64,000 nucleotides of DNA from CAYRGG01 sp964423745 (GTDB lineage Bacteria; Pseudomonadota; Gammaproteobacteria; Competibacterales; Competibacteraceae). Shown here in pieces: positions 43,652 through 53,372 of the stretch. Location of the stretch: assembly GCA_964423745.1 (NCBI GenBank), contig CAYRGG010000018.1:1-64000 (forward strand), read 5' to 3'. Within the stretch, counting starts at the first letter, position 1. Each line of letters begins with the position of its first letter. The translations under genes were made by a program, and so were the position numbers. The notes beneath the pieces are model-generated. The model was not told the DNA's origin. It did not search any database and saw nothing but the letters and a program-made list of their open reading frames with translations.

Positions 43652-43824
43652 ATGGAAACGCCTTTATTTCAACCCAGTTGGCTAGTCCCAGCTCGTGAAT
43701 TTGCATAAAATGGTGCGTAGCAAAACTAGACGCATATATCATCGGGTATCTGGCTCAAGTAATCGACATACCTCAAGGGGCGATTGATTGCTTTGATTTG
43801 GCGATGACAGTGTGGAGAAATTAG
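43652..43824 (+). pseudogene. Possible small gene remnant
   Basis: An ATG with AGGA seven bases upstream encodes METPLFQPSWLVPAREFA and then stops. Further on, in another frame, AYIIGYLAQVIDIPQGAIDC and FDLAMTVWRN run to a stop at 43824. The two pieces look like parts of one small protein broken by a frameshift. I do not recognise the family, so this is tentative. Confidence 0.3.
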
Positions 43825-43826
43825 GA

Positions 43827-45023
43827 TCAATGCTCCCGTACTTTTATGCCATCCTCAACCTCATCGCTGGGATGGTCGATGACCCTGTCACCCTCTTTTA
43901 CACCGTCTAGTATCTGCGCCACCAGACCATTGCGCCGACCAACCTTGACCGCACGGCGTGTAGCGCGTACATCTTCGACGGTAAAAACCGCCCAACCGTC
44001 CTGGAAACGAAACAGGCTGCTGGCGGGTACCTGTAAAACATGGTCTTCATGCCAAATGATAAAGCGGGCTTCCACTCGATAACCGTCACCCAAACGTTGC
44101 CACTGCTGGAACGGTGAGGTAAAATCAGAGATGATCAGCACCCGTTGTTCTTCCACCCCCAGGGCGGAGATTTTAGTAAAACCCACCGGCTCGACGGTAC
44201 GCACGATACCTTGCAAGGGTTGCTCCTCGCCCCACCGGTCAAACAGCACTTTCATGCCGGGTTTAATCTTTACTGCGTCGGCGGAGAGCACGTCCACTTC
44301 GATCTCTAATGCCCGAGTGTTACCCACTTCTAATAATGGTTCGCCGGTGCGCACTGGTCCTTCGCATTGGTGAGGAGCTTTTAGAATAACACCATCGATA
44401 GGCGAACGAACCGGTACCGTTTCAGCTGGTGCGTCGCTGCTACCGGCGGTATACTCAAGAACAACCTGGGCTGCTTGCAGTTCAGACCGAGCCACGTCGG
44501 TATTAAAGTCGGCTGAGCGTTTGGCAGCCGCGGTGGTCTTGGCAGCGGCGACAGCCCTGTCGAAAGCGTCCTGTGAAATAAGCCCTTTGTCCAGCAACGG
44601 TTGCAGCCGTTTGAGTTCGGTGGCGGCCAGTTGTTCTGCGGTTGCCGCAGCGTCGGCTTGTTCTTGCGCGGCACGCAAGGCAGCTGCGGCTCTGGCCACC
44701 TGGACCTTGGCCTCGGCGCGACTGCGGGGATCCAACACCTGTGATTCTAATGGGCTGATGCTCAGTAGCACTTGACCCTTTGTTACCGGGTCGCCCACCT
44801 CCAGTTGTACGCGACAGGCCACCCCATCCACCGGAGCTGAAATAATGTAGCGATCCATAAGTCGGGTGCGGCCTTCTTCTTCGATGGTGACGGTCAGGGG
44901 AGCGTGTTTAACTGGGATGGCTTCCACTGTCACCGGTTGCGGCCAAAAACCCCAAACCAGTAGGCCGACAACCAATACCGCCATGAACATGATAAACGGA
45001 TGTTTTCGCAATGCGCTATGCAT
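43827..45023 (-). CDS. HlyD-family periplasmic adaptor of an ABC exporter
   Basis: A membrane-fusion protein of 398 residues: one N-terminal membrane helix (about 10-28), then a split lipoyl/barrel-sandwich region (GVACRVQLEVGDPVTKGQVL and PVRSPIDGVILKA). An Ala-rich alpha-helical hairpin lies between (about 100-175), and a beta-barrel and membrane-proximal domain follow. It bridges the inner-membrane ABC permease upstream to an outer-membrane factor. No TolC-like gene is in the window, so the tunnel must be encoded elsewhere. The gene follows the permease by seven bases. Confidence 0.88.
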   Translation of the reverse strand: MHSALRKHPFIMFMAVLVVGLLVWGFWPQPVTVEAIPVKHAPLTVTIEEEGRTRLMDRYIISAPVDGVACRVQLEVGDPVTKGQVLLSISPLESQVLDPRSRAEAKVQVARAAAALRAAQEQADAAATAEQLAATELKRLQPLLDKGLISQDAFDRAVAAAKTTAAAKRSADFNTDVARSELQAAQVVLEYTAGSSDAPAETVPVRSPIDGVILKAPHQCEGPVRTGEPLLEVGNTRALEIEVDVLSADAVKIKPGMKVLFDRWGEEQPLQGIVRTVEPVGFTKISALGVEEQRVLIISDFTSPFQQWQRLGDGYRVEARFIIWHEDHVLQVPASSLFRFQDGWAVFTVEDVRATRRAVKVGRRNGLVAQILDGVKEGDRVIDHPSDEVEDGIKVREH

Positions 45024-45030
45024 TATCGGT

Positions 45031-47394
45031 TTATTCCTTGGTCTTAAGCACGGCCACCATATCGAGATGGGCCAGATTGCGCCAGATCAGTGTGCCGGAA
45101 ATAACGGATGATACGATGACCACCATCGCAGCAAAGGCATAAACATTCATGCCCAGTATCAGGGGAACGCGATACAGATCACTATCAAACTGAAACGCCA
45201 TATAAGCGCACAGACCATAGCCAATAAATAGACCCAGCGGGATAGCCAATAAGGTGAGCAGAGCCAGTTCACCCAGCAGAATATAGGCCACTTCCCCACG
45301 CTCAAAGCCCAGCACCCGCAGACTGGCCAGTTCACGGTTGCGCTCGGACAGGGCAATACGCATACTATTATAGACCACGCCAAAGGCGATGCTGCCGCCG
45401 AGCAGGGTAGTGATAAAGGTAAAAAACAAGATGGTTTTCGCCACGGTATCGTAGAAGGACCGAATGGCCGATCGTTGCTCCACCACGCCGGCGATGCGCG
45501 GCATGTCCTTGAGCTCGGCATAGACCTCATGCTGGTAACGTTCATCCACGCACAACAGGGCGCCGGAGATGGCGTTGCCTTCCTTCAATAAGCGGTTTAG
45601 GGTCTCCCGTTGCAGGTAGGCATTGACCCCCAGGTACTCTTTGGCGGTGCCGACTACCGGCACTTGCACCGTAGGGCGATGGCCTTCCAGGATTTCGATG
45701 CTGAGCCTATCGCCCACTTGGATATGCAGCAACTCGGCCAGGTAATCGGTGAGGACAACACCCTCCTGGGGCAGCTCGATGACTTGCAGCTCAGTATCAA
45801 GTAGCCGCAGCAACGCACCGTCGGGCTGAATACCCTGCACCGACGTGCGATAAGAGCGATGCTCAAACTGCAACTTGGCCGGTGCGATGCGAAGACCTTC
45901 GACGTGTTCCACGCCCTGTAAGCTGCGCAGGGAATATAATGAACGGGTTGACGTGGGATCGGTATAGGTGGCCATGAGATCTTGACGCTGACTCATCCCA
46001 TAATGGACCTGGATCATATGGTCGATGGCGCCTTCCTGAAAGCCGCTAACCGTCATCACACTGCACGCCATGGCAATACCCAGGGTGGTTAACAGCGACT
46101 TCAGCGGTCGGCGTTCCATATGGCGCAGAATCATCCGGGTGGATTGAGAAAACCAGCGCTGCAGACCCAGGCGCTCCACCAGGGTGGCATGATAAATGGC
46201 CGGTGGCTCTGGACGCATAGCTTGGGCCGGGGGTAGTTTGGCGGCATTGCGCAGGGCATACAGCGTGCCCAGGATAGCTACCAGGGCGCTGAGCCCAGCC
46301 GCGGCGATTATCACCTGGGGTTTCAGGACATAGATCATAAAGGGCAGGCTGTAGAACTCCCTATAAAGGTTGCTCATACCCGTACCCATTCGGATGCCCG
46401 CGACGATACCGCCGAGGACGCCGAGTCCCACAATCATCAACACCAGCTTGCTATAATGCAGCCCAATAGCGAAATTGCTATAACCAAACGCCTTGAGGAC
46501 TGCAATCTGCTCCCGCTCCAGACTGATTAACCGACTGATTACCACGTTGAGCAAGAATGCCGCGACGCCGAAAAAAATAACCGGAAACAAGGTGGCCATG
46601 GTCTGTTGTTGCTTAAGTTCTTCCGTTAAAAAGCGGTTGGAGAATTGATCTTTGCGCCCATAGGCGCCTTTGCCACCGTAGGGTTTTAAAAGTGCATCCA
46701 GACGATCGATGGCATCCTGTTCATTGCCGCCTTGGCTCAGGGTGAGACTGACATCGTTAAACGCGCCGTCCATGTCGTAGGCGGTGACCAGGGGTTTGCG
46801 GGCCATCCACAACACGCCGTAATGTAGGTAATCGGGAAACATAGCGCCGGGGGCAATCTGATAAATGTATTCCGGTGACAGGGCGAAACCCACCACGGTG
46901 AGGGTTTTGCGCCGACCGTTGATGGTGGCGCGTAACGTGTCACCGGTCTGGAAGCCATGGGCGCGGCCAAATTCTTCGCTGAGCAATACCTCATTATCCC
47001 GGCCCGGTTCAAGCAGCCGGCCCTTGCGCAGATAGATTTGGTTCAACAGGCCAGTGCTGTTATCGGGCAAGGAAATCAGATGGGCGCTGACAGGATCGGC
47101 GAAACCGTCAATGTCTAAATTGACATAAGCCACCACCCGGGTTTCCACCTTATCGACACCGGGAATGGCTGCAATTCCCTGGGCTAGCGCCAGGGGCGCT
47201 CGTTTGAGGGAGGCAAACACCTGGGCAAAGTGATGATCCCGGTAATAACGTGCGCGGGTTTCAAATAAAGAGTCGAGGGTGCTCAGCGACATGATGAAAA
47301 TACCCACGCCACCGACAATGACCATGGCAATGGCCAACGCCTGCATACGCATAGCCCACAGTTCACGCCAAACCTTTTTGTCCAAGGCTTGCAT
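45031..47394 (-). CDS. FtsX/MacB-like ABC transporter permease
   Basis: A large permease of 787 residues with two FtsX domains, each with a helix, a big periplasmic loop and three further helices. The first repeat starts around KVWRELWAMRMQALAIAMVI and ends with the helices near 265-390; the second begins near 425. This is the architecture of macrolide- and lipoprotein-type mechanotransmission exporters rather than transport through the membrane. The ATPase stop codon lies one base upstream of the start, so the pair is translationally coupled. Confidence 0.87.
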   Translation of the reverse strand: MQALDKKVWRELWAMRMQALAIAMVIVGGVGIFIMSLSTLDSLFETRARYYRDHHFAQVFASLKRAPLALAQGIAAIPGVDKVETRVVAYVNLDIDGFADPVSAHLISLPDNSTGLLNQIYLRKGRLLEPGRDNEVLLSEEFGRAHGFQTGDTLRATINGRRKTLTVVGFALSPEYIYQIAPGAMFPDYLHYGVLWMARKPLVTAYDMDGAFNDVSLTLSQGGNEQDAIDRLDALLKPYGGKGAYGRKDQFSNRFLTEELKQQQTMATLFPVIFFGVAAFLLNVVISRLISLEREQIAVLKAFGYSNFAIGLHYSKLVLMIVGLGVLGGIVAGIRMGTGMSNLYREFYSLPFMIYVLKPQVIIAAAGLSALVAILGTLYALRNAAKLPPAQAMRPEPPAIYHATLVERLGLQRWFSQSTRMILRHMERRPLKSLLTTLGIAMACSVMTVSGFQEGAIDHMIQVHYGMSQRQDLMATYTDPTSTRSLYSLRSLQGVEHVEGLRIAPAKLQFEHRSYRTSVQGIQPDGALLRLLDTELQVIELPQEGVVLTDYLAELLHIQVGDRLSIEILEGHRPTVQVPVVGTAKEYLGVNAYLQRETLNRLLKEGNAISGALLCVDERYQHEVYAELKDMPRIAGVVEQRSAIRSFYDTVAKTILFFTFITTLLGGSIAFGVVYNSMRIALSERNRELASLRVLGFERGEVAYILLGELALLTLLAIPLGLFIGYGLCAYMAFQFDSDLYRVPLILGMNVYAFAAMVVIVSSVISGTLIWRNLAHLDMVAVLKTKE

Positions 47395-47395
47395 C

Positions 47396-48235
47396 TCACC
47401 AACTCAATTCGCGGGGTGCGAGTTTGGTCTCATTGACGCGCACTTCGCTGATGCGCCCATCGGTCAGCTGAATCACCCGGTCTGCCATCTGCGCAATGCC
47501 GCCATTGTGGGTAATGACCGCAGTGGTGGTGCCCAGCGTTTGGTTAACCCGTTGTAGGGCTTCCAGCACCACGATACCGGTTTTAGAATCTAGCGCGCCG
47601 GTGGGTTCGTCACAGAGCAACACGTCGGGGTTCTTGGCGATCGCTCGGGCGATGGCAACCCGTTGTTGTTCGCCACCGGAAAGCTGGGCGGGGAAGTGAT
47701 CTATGCGTTCGCCCAGGCCCACCAACTGTAGCGCCTCATCCGGTTGCATGGGCGTCTTTGCTATTTCAGTGACCACGGCCACATTTTCCCGCGCCGTGAG
47801 ACTGGGAATCAAATTATAAAACTGAAACACGAAACCTACATGATAACGCCGGTATTGGGTCAGTTCGCTCTCGGAGGCATGGGTCAAATCACGACCGCCA
47901 TAGAAAACCTGTCCTTCCGTTGGCGTATCAAGTCCCCCGAGGATATTCAGTAGGGTAGATTTGCCGCTGCCCGAGGCCCCCAGCAACACCGTGAACTCAC
48001 CTTTATAAAGATCAAGATCCACACCCCGTAATGCATGCACTTCTACCTCACCCATCCGATACACCTTGGCAACGGCGTGGACATGGAATACCACCTCTTT
48101 ATTCAGTGGTGTAGGGGTAGTTTGCGTGTCCCTTGAATAGGTTGGATGCACCGCAACGTCTCTCAGTAGGCCAGAATGATGAGTAAAATAATAACTCTTT
48201 TTGCTGTAGGGCTGGCTTATTACTCTAACAAGCAT
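47396..48235 (-). CDS. ABC transporter ATPase, MacB/LolD-like
   Basis: ATP-binding subunit of the ABC exporter, with Walker A GASGSGKST, signature LSGGEQQR and Walker B LLCDEPTGALD, the usual set for this class. The reading frame overlaps the TetR stop codon by 11 bases and opens with ATG at 48235, with AAGG four bases upstream. This would add about 47 non-conserved residues before the ABC domain. A GTG at 48094 with AAAGAGG nearby would give the standard length. The true start is uncertain; the longer one is listed because it couples to tetR. Confidence 0.88.
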   Translation of the reverse strand: MLVRVISQPYSKKSYYFTHHSGLLRDVAVHPTYSRDTQTTPTPLNKEVVFHVHAVAKVYRMGEVEVHALRGVDLDLYKGEFTVLLGASGSGKSTLLNILGGLDTPTEGQVFYGGRDLTHASESELTQYRRYHVGFVFQFYNLIPSLTARENVAVVTEIAKTPMQPDEALQLVGLGERIDHFPAQLSGGEQQRVAIARAIAKNPDVLLCDEPTGALDSKTGIVVLEALQRVNQTLGTTTAVITHNGGIAQMADRVIQLTDGRISEVRVNETKLAPRELSW

Positions 48236-48839
48236 ACGCCTTCACAAACAGCGCAACACAGCTTTTCAAATAGTCTTCCACCTGGATGGGTGCTTCTAAT
48301 GCATTGTTCACGTTGAGCATAGCTTGGATCACCATATCACCTTCCAGCATCGCTAAAAATTGACAAGCCGCTTGGTGGGGGTTGTTAATGGTAAGCGTAC
48401 CCATTTCGTGCTGACGGGCTAAATAATCGGCCACTGTGTGGACAGTATGTTGTGGACCGGCCTGGTAAAACAGTTGCGCTAGGTGAGGGTGTTGTTCAGC
48501 GTTTCCAACAGCCAATCGATAGATTTGAATAGCCCCTTCGCTGAGCAGTAAATTGATAAAACGCCGGGCAATCTCTAATAACATGTCTTCGCAGGGTTTT
48601 TTCTCGTCGATAAACGCCGCTGACAGCATGTTAGCCTCGCAGGCTTGCGAGATGGTGGCACTAAACAATTTTTCTTTGCTTTGAAAATGGCTATAAACGG
48701 TTTGTTTAGATACGCCGGCTTGTTCGGCCACCAGGTCCATGCTGACCCCCTCGAACCCATGTTTAGTAAACAAATCTTCTGCCGCCTGTAAGATCTGTTG
48801 GCGTTTTTCTTCGCTTTTAGGCCGACCTTTTACCTTCAT
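48225..48839 (-). CDS. TetR/AcrR-family repressor of the divergent efflux genes
   Basis: A helix-turn-helix repressor: the DNA-binding part (about 5-55) contains ILQAAEDLFTKHGFEGVSMD and LVAEQAGVSKQTVYSHF, and the C-terminal half is a variable ligand pocket. The frame can open at 48857, but AAGGGG sits six bases before the ATG at 48839, so that start is preferred. The earlier methionines lie in a palindromic repeat. It heads the ABC exporter operon and faces the RND operon across a 146-base gap with two palindromic operators. Confidence 0.9.
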   Translation of the reverse strand: MKVKGRPKSEEKRQQILQAAEDLFTKHGFEGVSMDLVAEQAGVSKQTVYSHFQSKEKLFSATISQACEANMLSAAFIDEKKPCEDMLLEIARRFINLLLSEGAIQIYRLAVGNAEQHPHLAQLFYQAGPQHTVHTVADYLARQHEMGTLTINNPHQAACQFLAMLEGDMVIQAMLNVNNALEAPIQVEDYLKSCVALFVKAYAC

Positions 48840-48855
48840 CGCGTTCCCCTTCATC

Positions 48856-48875
48856 ATTCCCGCGAAGGCGGGAAT
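48856..48875. repeat. Dispersed CATTCCCGC-type palindromic repeat
   Basis: ATTCCCGC, loop GAAG, GCGGGAAT: a perfect 8-bp hairpin followed by CCAGTC. This is the well-known TCATTCCCGCGAAGGCGGG-type repeat found in many proteobacterial genomes. It sits just upstream of the preferred tetR start. Confidence 0.75.
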
Positions 48876-48902
48876 CCAGTCATTTACTTTCGCATTATTT
48901 AA

Positions 48903-48919
48903 TACTAGACAGTCTAGTA
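48903..48919. promoter_or_regulatory. TetR operator 1
   Basis: TACTAGAC-A-GTCTAGTA, a perfect 17-bp palindrome, 64 bases upstream of the preferred tetR start. Its position in the divergent gap and its form fit a TetR/AcrR operator. Confidence 0.7.
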
Positions 48920-48942
48920 TATTTATATAGAATACTTTAGCA

Positions 48943-48959
48943 TACTAGACTATCTAGTT
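48943..48959. promoter_or_regulatory. TetR operator 2
   Basis: TACTAGAC-T-ATCTAGTT, an imperfect copy of operator 1 with its left edge exactly 40 bp away (about four helical turns, same face). It ends 26 bases before the RND adaptor start. Confidence 0.65.
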
Positions 48960-48985
48960 TGAAAAATCTCAAAAGGTCTACCATC

Positions 48986-50137
48986 ATGGTTAGCGATTTG
49001 AAGACTCCGAAGACTTCTCGGAAAGACGTTTTTTTCCCCTGGTTGCAAACTCAGATGGTTGTAGGGTTGGTTCTTCTGTTGGTGGCCTGCTCGCCGGAAC
49101 CGGCATCACAACCCACTTATCATCATCGCGTCGATCCATTGACGGTAAATCGCCAAGATAATTATCAGGTGACACGGTCTTTTACCGGTATTGTCGCAGC
49201 GCGTCAGCAAGCCGAGCTGGGCTTTGAATTAGCCGGTAAACTCACCCGTATTCCCGCGGATGAAGGTGATCAGGTTAACAAAGATCAAGTTCTAGCCGCA
49301 TTGGATACCGCTTTATTAGCCCGCGAACGGGATGAGTTAAAGGCGCAGCTGCAGGAGACCGAAGCACAACTTACTTTGGTTCAACAGAATCTTAAGCGTA
49401 TCGATTCCCTGAGTGAAAAGGGTTATGCGTCGGCTCAGGAGCAGGATGAGCTGACCAGCGAACGCCAGGTCCTTGAGGCTACTTTAGAGCGGCTTTCCGC
49501 AGCTTTGGCGGCCAATCAAACACGTTTTGATAAATCGCTTTTACGGGCCCCTTTTAATGCGATAGTCAGTCGCCGTTATGTGGATGTGGGCACCGTGGTT
49601 GACGCCGGTACAGCGGTGTTGCGGTTATTAGAAGATGCTCCCATGGAAGCGCGCATCGGTTTACCGATCAGATTGCTTGGGCAGGTGGCTGTGGGTGAGG
49701 AGGTTGAACTGCAAACAGCTAACTCAAAGGTATCAGGCACTGTTTTGACTGTTAGCCCCGACGTGGACAGTAACACCCGTACGGTGCCCATTCGGGTTCG
49801 ATTACCTGCCGATGCGCCGCTGGTGGATGGCCAGTTGATTGATCTGCGCCTGCCTGAGACGGTCAAAAAATCGGGTTTTTGGGTTCCCATGACAGCGTTA
49901 ACCGATGGTTTGCGTGGCCTTTGGAATGTCTATGTGTTGGTACCCGATGATCCCGATGATGAGACCGAGCGCTACCGCCTGGAAGCCCGGGATGTGCAGA
50001 TTGTGCATGCGGATCTAGAGCGGGTTTTTGTCTCTGGTGCACTGGCCGATGACGAACGTATTGCCAAGGCAGGTCTGCAGCGTTTGGTGCCAGGTCAGGT
50101 GGTGGTCTTGCAATCCTCTTCCCTAGCGGAGCAATAA
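48986..50137 (+). CDS. RND efflux periplasmic adaptor lipoprotein
   Basis: A membrane-fusion lipoprotein of about 383 residues that links an RND pump to an outer-membrane channel. The lipobox is LLVACSPEP after a hydrophobic run (about 20-35 of the product), so the mature protein is lipid-anchored at Cys. The helical hairpin (about 105-170) and lipoyl halves (FTGIVAARQQAELGFELAGK and RAPFNAIVSRRYVDVGTVV) are typical. The frame opens at TTG 48959, inside operator 2, but AAAAGG stands nine bases before ATG 48986, which is preferred. It is followed after four bases by the pump. Confidence 0.92.
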   Translation: MVSDLKTPKTSRKDVFFPWLQTQMVVGLVLLLVACSPEPASQPTYHHRVDPLTVNRQDNYQVTRSFTGIVAARQQAELGFELAGKLTRIPADEGDQVNKDQVLAALDTALLARERDELKAQLQETEAQLTLVQQNLKRIDSLSEKGYASAQEQDELTSERQVLEATLERLSAALAANQTRFDKSLLRAPFNAIVSRRYVDVGTVVDAGTAVLRLLEDAPMEARIGLPIRLLGQVAVGEEVELQTANSKVSGTVLTVSPDVDSNTRTVPIRVRLPADAPLVDGQLIDLRLPETVKKSGFWVPMTALTDGLRGLWNVYVLVPDDPDDETERYRLEARDVQIVHADLERVFVSGALADDERIAKAGLQRLVPGQVVVLQSSSLAEQ

Positions 50138-50141
50138 CATT

Positions 50142-53100
50142 ATGCTGCGTGCCTTTGTCTACAACGGCCGATTACAAGCCCTCACCATCGCCCTTATCGT
50201 GGTCAGCGGACTGTCCGCTTTGGCGATTTTGCCACGCACCGAAGATCCCCAGGTGCTGAACCGGGTCGCGGTGATCCTGACCCCCTTTCCCGGCGCCACC
50301 GCAGAGCGGGTGGAAGCGTTGGTGTCTGAACCCATCGAAGACGAACTGCGCCAGCTTCCTGAAATCGATACCATCGAATCCTCATCGCAACCCGATTTAT
50401 CGGTCATCACTATCCTGCTCAAGGACCGTATTACCGACACGGAGACGGTTTGGTCCCGGGCTCGGGATCGGCTAGCGGATGTGCAACCCCTTCTCCCGGA
50501 TGGCGCGTTACCGTCGCGTTTTGATGATGATCGAGGCTATGCCTTTACTCGCTTGCTCGCACTGCGCTGGACGGCGGCAGGCGACCCTAGCAAACCGCCT
50601 GTTGTAGATGAGCAGGCGTTAGCCATTCTGAAGCGCTACGCAGAAGAGCTGCAAACCCGCTTGCGGGGCGTTGCGGGGACGGATCTGGTGCAACTCTATG
50701 GGGAACCGGAAGAGGAAATGCGCGTTGTCATCGATCTGCAACAAGCGGCGGCGTTAAATTTGTCACCAAACGACATAGCCACTGCCATCGGCGCTGCGGA
50801 CGCCAAAGTTGCCGCGGGGACTCTACGAAATCTACATAATGAACTATTGATTGAAGTGGCTGGCGAGTTAGATTCCGTGGAACGTATTCGGCGCATTCCT
50901 CTACCTGTTAATAGAGACGACAGCACCGGTCAGTTTATCCGGGTTGGCGATATTGCTGAGGTGACGCGGGCCATTGCAACACCCCCTGAAGAAATAGCGT
51001 TGATCCAGGGTGAACCGGCCCTGGTGGTGGCAGCGCGGATGTTACCGAATATGCGCATCGATACCTGGAGCGAACGGGTGGGTGAAACCTTGCAAACCTT
51101 TGAGGAGATCTTACCAGGGAATGTGACGCTTGAGACCATTTTCGATCAGCGCCACTACACCGATACCCGACTGGGTGAGTTAGTCACCAATATATTGATC
51201 GGTTTTATGCTGATACTGGCTGTATTGTTGGTGACGCTGGGTTTAAAGGCAGCCTTCATTGTGGCGTTGGCATTGCCCCTGACGGTGGCATTTACCTTGG
51301 TGTGTATGCAGTATTATGGATTGCCCGTCCATCAAATGTCGGTCACGGGTTTAGTGGTGGCGCTGGGTATCATGGTAGATAACGCCATCGTGGTTACCGA
51401 TGCTATCCAACGTAAGCGCCAAGGGGGTTACGACGCCCTTACAGCGGTGATGGAATCGGTGCGGCATTTGTGGTTACCTTTGCTGGGCTCAACTTTAACC
51501 ACCATTCTGGCTTTTTCGCCCATAGCCCTCATGCCGGGTCCTGGGGGTGAATTTGTGGGGGGCATTGGTCTGAGCGTGATTTTTGCGTTAATCGGCTCGT
51601 ATGTGATTTCCCATACCCTGATTGCCGGTTTGGCAGGCCGTTTTCTAGCGCCACAGCAGGCTAAAAAAACCGTTTGGTATCGAGATGGCATCCGACTCAA
51701 CGGCTTAACCCGGTATTTTAGAAAAACACTGCAATGGGCGCTGCAACACCCATTATTGACAGCGGGATTAGTGTTATTGGTCCCACTGGCCGGCTTTATG
51801 GCCAGTAGTCAACTGACCGAGCAATTTTTTCCGCCGTCGGATCGGGATATGTTTAACCTGGAACTGCTTTTACCCCCGCAGACCAGTATTCAAGGAACCC
51901 GCGCCCAAGTGGCGGTGATTTCAAAAATATTAGAAGAATACGACGGTATCGAAAGCGTCCATTGGTTTATCGGCAACAATGCCCCGCCTTTTTATTACAA
52001 CATGCGGCAAAATCAAGATGGTTTGCCTTACTTTGCCCAGGCCATGGTAACGGCGGCTGATTTTCGCGTCGCCAATCGTCTTATTCCAGAATTGCAACAA
52101 CGGCTCGATGATCGGTTTCCCGAGGCGCAGAGTTTGGTGCGCAAATTAGAGCAAGGTCCACCCTTTAACGCGCCGGTGGAAGTACGTCTCTATGGCCCCA
52201 ATTTGGATATGCTGCGACGTTTAGGGGACGAGGTGCGCCAAGTCATGTTGGCGACCCGAGACGTGGTGCATACCCGCGCCACCTTGGCCTCGGGAAAGCC
52301 CAAGGTGTGGTTAAAGACCCGCGATGAAGTGACTCAATTAGCAGGGCTACCCCTTACTCAAGTGGCGCAACAGTTACAAAATGCGCTGGATGGTGCTGTC
52401 AATGGTTCCGTGTTGGAGGGCACTGAAGAACTGCCGGTGCGCGTCCGTATCGATGGCTTGCACCGCCAGCAGCTCAGCGATCTATCCGCGCTCTCCATCG
52501 CTTCGCCCCTCACTAATGACGCAGAGCGCTTCGCAGGAGTACCTATCAGCGCTTTAGGGGATTTGCAAATTAGCCCCACCCGGGGCGCTATTCCCCGCCG
52601 CGATGGACAGCGGGTCAATGTCATCGAGGGGTATATCCGTGCCGACGTATTGCCCCAAACTGTAATGGATCGTTTTTCAGAAAACTTGAGCGCGGCGGAT
52701 TTTGTCTTACCCGCGGGGTATCGCCTGCAATACGGCGGGGAAGCGGCGGAGCGGGACGACGCCGTGGGCAATTTGCTGGCCAATATGGGGGTTATCGCCA
52801 CCCTATTGGTGTTGGTGGTGGTGTTGTCGTTTAATTCCTTTCGTTTGAGCGGGATTATCTTCGCCGTGGCGGCCCAGGCGGCGGGTTTAGGCATGTTGGT
52901 CATTTATCTATTTGGTTATCCCTTTGGCTTTACAGTGATCGTGGGTCTGTTGGGTTTGATAGGACTGGCCATTAACGCGGCTATCGTTATTCTTGCTGAG
53001 TTAAAAAGCGATAGGTGCGCGGTGACTGGGGATCAAGCGGCGATTGCCGAAGGGGTGATGAGCTGTACCCGTCATATTACTTCTACCACCATCACTACCG

Positions 53101-53372
53101 TGGGGGGGTTTTTGCCCCTTATTCTAGAAGGTGGTGGTTTTTGGCCACCGTTTGCCATCGCCATTGCCGGGGGTACTGTGCTGACCACGCTATTGTCTTT
53201 TTATTTTGTGCCGACTGTCTTTTTATTGATGGCTCGTCGGCGGTCTTTTGAGGTTCGGGAGAGTTCCCATGACAAGGTTTTGCAAACTAATTCCGGTGAA
53301 ACGGCTATAAGTTCTGGTGGTCACGGGACTAAGTCACTCGTTCCGGGGGACGCCGTGAATACTTCCGTGTAG
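50142..53372 (+). CDS. RND efflux pump permease (HAE1/AcrB family)
   Basis: A proton-driven trimeric inner-membrane pump of 1076 residues with the two-fold RND architecture: helix 1, a large periplasmic domain, helices 2-6, and the same again in the second half. The fourth-helix motif reads GIMVDNAIVV, with one Asp where AcrB has Asp-Asp, as in many non-enteric relatives. Helix 10 lacks the usual lysine. The last nine codons and the stop lie in a dispersed palindromic repeat (from 53345), so the native end was replaced or extended. The outer-membrane partner is not in the window. Confidence 0.92.
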   Translation: MLRAFVYNGRLQALTIALIVVSGLSALAILPRTEDPQVLNRVAVILTPFPGATAERVEALVSEPIEDELRQLPEIDTIESSSQPDLSVITILLKDRITDTETVWSRARDRLADVQPLLPDGALPSRFDDDRGYAFTRLLALRWTAAGDPSKPPVVDEQALAILKRYAEELQTRLRGVAGTDLVQLYGEPEEEMRVVIDLQQAAALNLSPNDIATAIGAADAKVAAGTLRNLHNELLIEVAGELDSVERIRRIPLPVNRDDSTGQFIRVGDIAEVTRAIATPPEEIALIQGEPALVVAARMLPNMRIDTWSERVGETLQTFEEILPGNVTLETIFDQRHYTDTRLGELVTNILIGFMLILAVLLVTLGLKAAFIVALALPLTVAFTLVCMQYYGLPVHQMSVTGLVVALGIMVDNAIVVTDAIQRKRQGGYDALTAVMESVRHLWLPLLGSTLTTILAFSPIALMPGPGGEFVGGIGLSVIFALIGSYVISHTLIAGLAGRFLAPQQAKKTVWYRDGIRLNGLTRYFRKTLQWALQHPLLTAGLVLLVPLAGFMASSQLTEQFFPPSDRDMFNLELLLPPQTSIQGTRAQVAVISKILEEYDGIESVHWFIGNNAPPFYYNMRQNQDGLPYFAQAMVTAADFRVANRLIPELQQRLDDRFPEAQSLVRKLEQGPPFNAPVEVRLYGPNLDMLRRLGDEVRQVMLATRDVVHTRATLASGKPKVWLKTRDEVTQLAGLPLTQVAQQLQNALDGAVNGSVLEGTEELPVRVRIDGLHRQQLSDLSALSIASPLTNDAERFAGVPISALGDLQISPTRGAIPRRDGQRVNVIEGYIRADVLPQTVMDRFSENLSAADFVLPAGYRLQYGGEAAERDDAVGNLLANMGVIATLLVLVVVLSFNSFRLSGIIFAVAAQAAGLGMLVIYLFGYPFGFTVIVGLLGLIGLAINAAIVILAELKSDRCAVTGDQAAIAEGVMSCTRHITSTTITTVGGFLPLILEGGGFWPPFAIAIAGGTVLTTLLSFYFVPTVFLLMARRRSFEVRESSHDKVLQTNSGETAISSGGHGTKSLVPGDAVNTSV

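Noticed and set aside
52358..52903. 181-codon minus-strand frame inside the RND pump
   Set aside because: Antisense shadow rich in Ser, Thr and Arg; the RND frame is conserved.
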